From positions 64,222 to 115,829 of the forward strand of contig JAJDEI010000109.1 of assembly GCA_029259845.1 (NCBI GenBank): a stretch of 51,608 bases of DNA. Reading direction: 5' to 3'. Origin of the DNA: Planctomycetaceae bacterium. Its GTDB lineage: Bacteria > Planctomycetota > Planctomycetia > Planctomycetales > Planctomycetaceae. Position numbers and translations under genes: made by a program. The notes beneath the pieces are model-generated. The model was not told the origin of the DNA. It was given only the letters and a program-made list of their open reading frames with translations, and did not search any database. Of the stretch, positions 47,743-51,608 are shown one piece after another; within the stretch, counting starts at the first letter, position 1; each line of letters begins with the position of its first letter.

Positions 47743-48507
47743 TTGCTCAATGCGTTCCGCAGGGCCGGCAACCGCATCACGGTTGAAGACATCTACGATT
47801 GGTGGGGACTGACCGGTTACTCAGACATCGACGTCGATCGCTGGGGTTCCCCCAATGTTCGGATTCAATTGGATGAGTCGCTCAACGCGGTCGAGAAGGC
47901 CGAGCACCTGTATGAACGACTGGTCGAATCGCTGGGGGCCGATTCCTACGGCATGCGGAAGGCTCTGATGGAAGAGCTGCTCAACCCCAACTACGACGAG
48001 GAGGACTTTGATCTCGTCCTGGAAAGCTACCAAGCCGGACTCCGCACCGGCGCAGGATTGGCCGCCGCTCTCTCAGAAGCGTATATCACCGGGGCGGTCG
48101 AGGTCTTACCTGGGGGAGCGATTCTCCTTGCCGGGCACTACACTGCTGAAGGGGAATACACAAACGCCGGACTCGTAGCGTTCCCTCTAATTGGAATTGG
48201 TCGGAAGGTCAGAGTCCGCAGAGTCAAAGATGGTCCCGACTTCCCAAACCTCAAAGACCATGCTCGCAGGCACAGTGACCTTCGACCGAATGCGTATTAC
48301 AATCACGCAGTTGAAAATGTCCGAACCGGCCAGGCGTTTAAGGTTCGACACGGCGGCCAGATGAAGGTCGCCCATGTGACTCGCCTGGGACCCGACACGT
48401 TCCTCTTCACGTCACGAAGCCTGAACGGCAAAACGATTTTCACGCACTTGGAGGTCACGCTTCAGTATCTCAAGAACAAAGGCATCACGCTTCCCAATGG
48501 GTTTTAG
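47743..48507 (+). CDS. Polymorphic-toxin C-terminal module, probable RNase-type toxin
   Basis: A 254-residue protein, apparently the C-terminal part of a larger polymorphic toxin. Residues 1-90 are acidic and helical (NPNYDEEDFDLVLESYQAG); 95-155 are hydrophobic and Gly-rich, typical of pretoxin linkers (GLAAALSEAYITGAVEVLPG). The last 95 residues form a candidate BECR-fold (barnase/EndoU/RelE) nuclease: DHARRHS (172-178), then Y185-Y186, HVTRLGPDTFLFTSRS and TIFTHL. No signal peptide. The TTG start is the only plausible one; the frame stays open back to 47650 through a repeat, consistent with 5' truncation. Toxin family not proven. Confidence 0.7.
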   Translation: MLNAFRRAGNRITVEDIYDWWGLTGYSDIDVDRWGSPNVRIQLDESLNAVEKAEHLYERLVESLGADSYGMRKALMEELLNPNYDEEDFDLVLESYQAGLRTGAGLAAALSEAYITGAVEVLPGGAILLAGHYTAEGEYTNAGLVAFPLIGIGRKVRVRRVKDGPDFPNLKDHARRHSDLRPNAYYNHAVENVRTGQAFKVRHGGQMKVAHVTRLGPDTFLFTSRSLNGKTIFTHLEVTLQYLKNKGITLPNGF

Positions 48508-48999
48508 ATGAAACATCGATGGGCAAAGTCAGTTGAACACAGCTACTGCAACTTCGTTGCAATGCGCGAAGCGGGAGCAGAGGAAAGTGCATTCGTTCAT
48601 TTGGGTGAGATTCTCAATGTGCTGGCCAATCAGAGGGTCTCACAACGAGATAGAGATCAATGGGAAAGAACTATCACTGAGGAAAGTTCAACATTATCTT
48701 GCGAACATGTTTCCCGCCGCCTGACCGCAACGGTAGAGAAGCTTCGACGAATCGTATCCGTTCCCGGTGAATTCGACGAGGATGAGATTCTTCTCATCCT
48801 TACATTGAGAGTGTCAATCGAACTAGCGTCGCATCTTCTTGTGTTTCTCGGATGGAACTGCGTACCACTCTGCGATCAGGAACTGGACGAATTGCTCCAC
48901 CACATTCTTAAGGACGTGTCGAACGATGCTTCCACGAAGTGGGCAGCAGGCCTCATGCGGAGGAATTGGGGTGTTCCACTTGTCTCCGAATGGCTGTAG
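48508..48999 (+). CDS. Probable immunity protein to the first toxin module
   Basis: A 163-residue cytosolic protein whose ATG immediately follows the toxin stop (48505-48507). It is mostly helical (RLTATVEKLRRIV, ILLILTLRVSIELASHLLVF, LDELLHHILKDVS) with no signal peptide and no domain I recognise. Base composition is clearly AT-richer than its surroundings: two sampled 60-base lines (48541 and 48661) are 52 and 45 per cent G+C. Position, size and composition are those of an immunity gene; direct evidence of binding is lacking. Confidence 0.65.
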   Translation: MKHRWAKSVEHSYCNFVAMREAGAEESAFVHLGEILNVLANQRVSQRDRDQWERTITEESSTLSCEHVSRRLTATVEKLRRIVSVPGEFDEDEILLILTLRVSIELASHLLVFLGWNCVPLCDQELDELLHHILKDVSNDASTKWAAGLMRRNWGVPLVSEWL

Positions 49000-49003
49000 C
49001 CGG

Positions 49004-49099
49004 GTAGGTCAGGCTCTGCCTGATGATCCAATGCCCCGCTCGTGCGATCAAACAGCGTTCGTTCTTCTGCGCCATGGCGTCAGGCAGAGCCTGACGTAC
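49004..49099. repeat. GTAGGTCAGGCTCTGCCTGA element
   Basis: Arms at 49004-49023 and 49079-49099 form an approximately 20-bp inverted repeat; each arm is itself a small palindrome (TCAGGC-TCT-GCCTGA). It separates the first immunity gene from the gene remnant at 49101. Confidence 0.8.
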
Positions 49100-49100
49100 G

Positions 49101-49303
49101 CCACCAAACAAGGCCGCCAAGTTCAGGAAACTCCGCAAGGGCATGAAGGGTCTGCTGACGGTTCTGGCTGTGGTCGGTGCCGCGGAAACAGCGGAGGCAG
49201 CCTTTGCTCCCGCCTTATTGCTCGGCAACCCCGCAGTTCAGCAGGAATACATCGACGCCTTGAAGGCGCTTCAGGAAGAACGCTTCGGCGACGCGGAAAG
49301 CCG
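49101..49303 (+). pseudogene. Toxin-gene remnant bounded by repeats
   Basis: An open frame coding about 67 residues: a basic start (PPNKAAKFRKLRKGMKGLL), an Ala/Val-rich helix (TVLAVVGAAETAEAAFAPAL) and a helical acidic end (EYIDALKALQEERFGDAES). It begins at the right end of one repeat (49004-49099) and stops at the left end of another (49305). No start signal; an ATG at 49143 would give a product that reads into the next repeat and stops at 49352. It may be the N-terminal neighbour of the second toxin gene: removing 49301-49491 would join GDAES to YWNNATADFQ in frame. Confidence 0.55.
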
Positions 49304-49304
49304 G

Positions 49305-49326
49305 GTAGGTCCGGCTCTGCCGGACG
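49305..49326. repeat. GTAGGTCCGGCTCTGCCGGAC repeat, short copy 1
   Basis: One arm-type unit (palindrome TCCGGC-TCT-GCCGGA) followed by CGGATTGA(G/C)CGTCGA and CGTCGTCAACAACAGC, a context nearly repeated at 51227-51290. Confidence 0.75.
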
Positions 49327-49373
49327 CGACTCGGATTGAGCGTCGAACGTGAACCGTCGTCAACAACAGCCAG

Positions 49374-49490
49374 GTAGGGTGCGTGGGCGCTGAATGACGG
49401 TGCGTTGGGATCGCGTGGTCAGCGCGGACCGCCATTCGACGCTCCACACCAGCCGAACGCACCACTTCGATCAACGGCCACGCACCCTAC
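49374..49490. repeat. GTAGGGTGCGTGG element, copy B (117 bp, inverted)
   Basis: Same length as copy A (47595-47711) and in inverted orientation relative to it. Its right end directly abuts the coherent protein sequence of the second toxin gene, and about 32 codons of that open frame (from ATG 49394) lie inside the element. Confidence 0.9.
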
Positions 49491-50803
49491 GTTACTGGAA
49501 CAACGCCACCGCCGATTTCCAATCCGGCCAGCGGCCCGGCGTCTCCCCCGGCGGCGACCCGGCCCCGGTCACCGCTGACAAGGTCGTCGCCCCCCGCGAC
49601 ACCGACGGCGACGGCATCCCGGATTTCCAGGATCCGGACCTGGACGGCGACGGCATCCCCAACAGCGAAGACCCGGACATCGACGGCGACGGCATCCGCA
49701 ACTTCGACGACGCCAACCCCTATAGCCAGGCCGGCTACGAACGCAAACAAAGAGCCCAAGCCGGCTTCAAATACGGTTTGACCGAACTCGATGCCTTTAT
49801 CAGGGGTTTCCAGGAGGGGTTTGGCAAGGGGCTGGATGACGCGGTCGACACGGTTCGGTCACTCCCCGGCCAAATTGTGGACGGGGCTGGCTGGCTCTGG
49901 GACCGGGTGATGGACCCCTTGGGCACGCTCCAGGGGGTGGGCCGCGGGATTCAAGGCGGTGTCAAGGCGGTTCGCACGCTGGAACGGATCAAGACGGACC
50001 TGCTCCGTCTGGCCCTGTCCGACCGCGAGTCGTTCCTCAAGCTGCTCAATGGCGACACCGACGGGCTGGAGGGCAAGGTCTCCCCGGAATTGCTGCAGGC
50101 GGTCGGCATCGCCCGGCAAGTGGTGGAAGCCATCCCCGAACTCTACAATGACTGGGCGTCGAAGACGCCGGAGGAGCAGGCGGAGATTCTGGGCAAAGTC
50201 TTCGGCTATGTGGTCTACAATGTGGCCGAAGGCGCAGTGCTGGCGGTCGGCGCGGGGGCGGGAGCCAAAGTGCTCAAATCGAGCAAACTGGCCCAAGGCC
50301 TGGCCGAACTGATCGACGACCCGCAACTCGTCACCAAGATCACCAAAGCCCTCCAAAAGATCGCCGACCGCATTGAGCTCGATAAAGGTCGCCTGAATTC
50401 GACCAACCCCATCGGAGTTCGCCTGCGGAAGAAGAAGGTCGCGCCGATCGGAATCCTTTCGGACACAGTTCGAGAATTGGCCGAGAGGTACATCAAGCAG
50501 AATGGCAAGACGGTTCTTGGACCTTTCAACCCAATTGATGTCAGATACACCAGCAAGGCAAAGGTCAAGGGTGCAAGCTATTTTGATATCGGAAAGGCTT
50601 GGGACGATTTGAACGACGCCGAACGGTGGGCTGCCAATCGGCACTTCTTGGACAAGATTGCAGACACCCGCGACAAGGTATTCTTGTCGATTCCCAAGCA
50701 CATGATCAAAGAGGGTTCATGGCTCCAGAAAGAAATCGAGTATCTGACGAAAACGCGAGGATACCGATGGGTCAATCAGTGGTCACTCGTGCCAGGGGAA
50801 TGA
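49394..50803 (+). CDS. Polymorphic toxin with Ca2+-binding repeats, 5' end disrupted
   Basis: 469 codons. Residues 1-32 come from the repeat at 49374-49490 and are not native. Then three DxDxDGDGI thrombospondin-type-3-like Ca2+ repeats (about 69-109), typical of secreted proteins; a linker with GFQEGFGKGLDDAVDTV; helical and hydrophobic pretoxin segments (about 255-295, AEGAVLAVGAGAGAKVL); and a C-terminal toxin domain from about 335 (GASYFDIGKAW, DAERWAANRHFLDKIA, GYRWVNQWSLVPGE), a type I recall from the ends of bacterial polymorphic toxins. Its chemistry is unknown. G+C falls near residue 335, where a swapped toxin domain would join. The last codons overlap the next gene (ATGA). Confidence 0.72.
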   Translation: MTVRWDRVVSADRHSTLHTSRTHHFDQRPRTLRYWNNATADFQSGQRPGVSPGGDPAPVTADKVVAPRDTDGDGIPDFQDPDLDGDGIPNSEDPDIDGDGIRNFDDANPYSQAGYERKQRAQAGFKYGLTELDAFIRGFQEGFGKGLDDAVDTVRSLPGQIVDGAGWLWDRVMDPLGTLQGVGRGIQGGVKAVRTLERIKTDLLRLALSDRESFLKLLNGDTDGLEGKVSPELLQAVGIARQVVEAIPELYNDWASKTPEEQAEILGKVFGYVVYNVAEGAVLAVGAGAGAKVLKSSKLAQGLAELIDDPQLVTKITKALQKIADRIELDKGRLNSTNPIGVRLRKKKVAPIGILSDTVRELAERYIKQNGKTVLGPFNPIDVRYTSKAKVKGASYFDIGKAWDDLNDAERWAANRHFLDKIADTRDKVFLSIPKHMIKEGSWLQKEIEYLTKTRGYRWVNQWSLVPGE

Positions 50804-51216
50804 CAAACATGAGGCGAATCTTAGAATTTCTAGCAAACGATGGTGCGTTCCTGTACGAGGAACACGATTGTCGCATCGTCGATTCTGAATATATTCCGAC
50901 GTTTGGTGGTACCGGAAGCGTCACACTAACAAATGGCGCTATCGAGTTAAGAGTCTGGCTAGAGCGAGACCTTCTTTTCTTGGACGTTCGGGCGGCAAGC
51001 AAGAAGCCTCGGGACTCGTGGCACTCTTTGGGGATTGTCAGGGAATTACTAACGGGCAGGACGGGGGATGAGGCACTGTCGACTGGCGCTAATGTCGTCT
51101 TCCTCACGCAACATTTGCGAGAAATGCAGCACCTCTTTGCCACATCAAATCTGGCATTGACAGAGTCTGCCTGCAAGAAACTGGAAAAACAACGGTCGAA
51201 GAGAATGTTTGGATGA
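50800..51216 (+). CDS. Probable immunity protein to the second toxin
   Basis: A 138-residue cytosolic protein starting at ATG 50800, overlapping the toxin stop by 4 bases. Predicted alpha/beta (ILEFLANDGAFLYEE, GTGSVTLTNGAIELRVWLERDLLFLDVRAA), no signal peptide, no family I recognise. A sampled 60-base line (50881) is 47 per cent G+C, below the flanking toxin linker (72 per cent in line 49921). Position and composition match an immunity gene. An open frame extending back to 50599 lies inside the toxin gene and is a shadow. Confidence 0.65.
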   Translation: MTNMRRILEFLANDGAFLYEEHDCRIVDSEYIPTFGGTGSVTLTNGAIELRVWLERDLLFLDVRAASKKPRDSWHSLGIVRELLTGRTGDEALSTGANVVFLTQHLREMQHLFATSNLALTESACKKLEKQRSKRMFG

Positions 51217-51226
51217 CCGCAGCCAG

Positions 51227-51249
51227 GTAGGTCCGGCTCTGCCGGACGC
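51227..51249. repeat. GTAGGTCCGGCTCTGCCGGAC repeat, short copy 2
   Basis: Same unit as 49305-49326, with the same downstream words (CGGATTGACCGTCGA; GTCGTCAACAACAGC). It follows the second immunity gene by 10 bp. Confidence 0.75.
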
Positions 51250-51257
51250 GTTTCGGA

Positions 51258-51608
51258 TTGACCGTCGACCGACAGGTCGTCGTCAACAACAGCACCCGCG
51301 AAAACCTGTCCAACAGCAGCTTCAGCATGGAGATGCTCATCACCAGCTCCTTGGGCGGGGCCGGCCAGGTCCGAACCACCATCACCTATGACGGCTCCAA
51401 CACGGCCGACAACACCATCGACAGCAATCTGTCGTTCATCACCGTCACCGGCGGCAGCAGCTCCTCGCAGTCGGGCGAAATGCACATCATCAGCCCCAGC
51501 ATCAACATCTGGTCGGTCACTTCCTCCTCCTTCAACCAGTCCTACGCCGCGCATCAGGACCTGACCCCCACGCCCGGCAGTTGGCAGATCGACGACTTCA
51601 GCAGCAGC
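51258..51608 (+). CDS. Ser-rich, beta-type protein fragment, partial at the window edge
   Basis: An open frame of 117 codons continuing past the right edge. It is rich in Ser, Thr, Asn and Gly (ENLSNSSFSMEML, NLSFITVTGGSSSSQSG, WSVTSSSFNQSY), with an alternating beta pattern like secreted or surface repeat proteins. The only upstream start is TTG 51258, inside repeat-derived sequence; ATG 51327 is possible. Since it directly follows a repeat, it may be another truncated piece of a toxin-carrier gene rather than an intact gene. Function not assigned. Confidence 0.5.
   Translation, partial: MTVDRQVVVNNSTRENLSNSSFSMEMLITSSLGGAGQVRTTITYDGSNTADNTIDSNLSFITVTGGSSSSQSGEMHIISPSINIWSVTSSSFNQSYAAHQDLTPTPGSWQIDDFSSS

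Noticed and set aside
49687..49735. Ca2+-repeat region read as a calmodulin-like EF-hand protein
   Set aside because: The DxDGDGI spacing fits thrombospondin-type-3-like surface repeats better, and no EF-hand helices surround the loops.

Overview
The window (about 51.6 kb, GC-rich) looks like a chromosomal segment of a planctomycete. The pointers are a DUF1549/DUF1553 gene next to a DUF1501 Tat-substrate gene, large PQQ-type beta-propeller and HEAT-repeat secreted proteins, membrane proteins with an N-terminal zinc ribbon, and intergenic DNA packed with short palindromic repeats of the kind common in that phylum. Genus cannot be fixed from the sequence. No rRNA, tRNA, CRISPR array, complete insertion sequence or replication origin was seen.

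Layout. (1) 1-3.8 kb, minus strand: most of an N-type (Na+/H+ translocating) F-ATPase operon in the order atpD-atpC-atpQ-atpR-atpB-atpE, leaving the window at its left edge. (2) 4-12.5 kb: a stress-flavoured group with a GT4 glycosyltransferase, a sigma-54 response regulator, Hsp20, a ferritin-like four-helix protein, an aminoglycoside-phosphotransferase/AAA kinase fusion, a UspA protein, a GalT-family enzyme and a hemerythrin-domain protein. (3) 13-23 kb: a HlyD-type adaptor, two multi-spanning membrane proteins, the DUF1549/DUF1553 and DUF1501 pair, and prephenate dehydrogenase. (4) 23.6-34 kb: core metabolism, with thioredoxin reductase, GTP cyclohydrolase I, cardiolipin synthase, a phosphofructokinase carrying the PPi-dependent signature, accC, accB, an Xaa-Pro aminopeptidase and a radical SAM protein. 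(5) 34.6-41.9 kb, plus strand: a four-gene unit made of a GldG-like envelope protein, an ABC ATPase, an ABC permease and a HEAT-repeat protein. (6) 42-47.6 kb: a 1403-residue PQQ-propeller mosaic divergent from a Tat-exported TIM-barrel isomerase. (7) 47.6-51.6 kb: a mosaic of polymorphic-toxin gene pieces, each followed by a probable immunity gene and separated by palindromic repeats.

The most unusual part is region 7. Two toxin-like C-terminal modules are each followed immediately by a small, AT-richer ORF (stop and start abutting, or an ATGA overlap), as in toxin-immunity pairs. The first pair is bracketed by two 117-bp copies of one palindromic element in inverted orientation. The second toxin gene appears to be interrupted by further repeats, and another gene fragment starts right after a repeat and runs off the window. 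A second theme is the intergenic repeats: I count about eleven palindromic families. One of them (three copies at 10.6, 15.1 and 23.3 kb) has 15-bp terminal inverted repeats and an internal hairpin with a compensatory base-pair change, suggesting selection for structure. One palindrome supplies the last 12 codons and the stop of atpB.

Start codons were chosen by eye from Shine-Dalgarno-like sequence, overlap with the upstream gene and family length. Assignments rest on motifs recognised in translation; no database search was possible.
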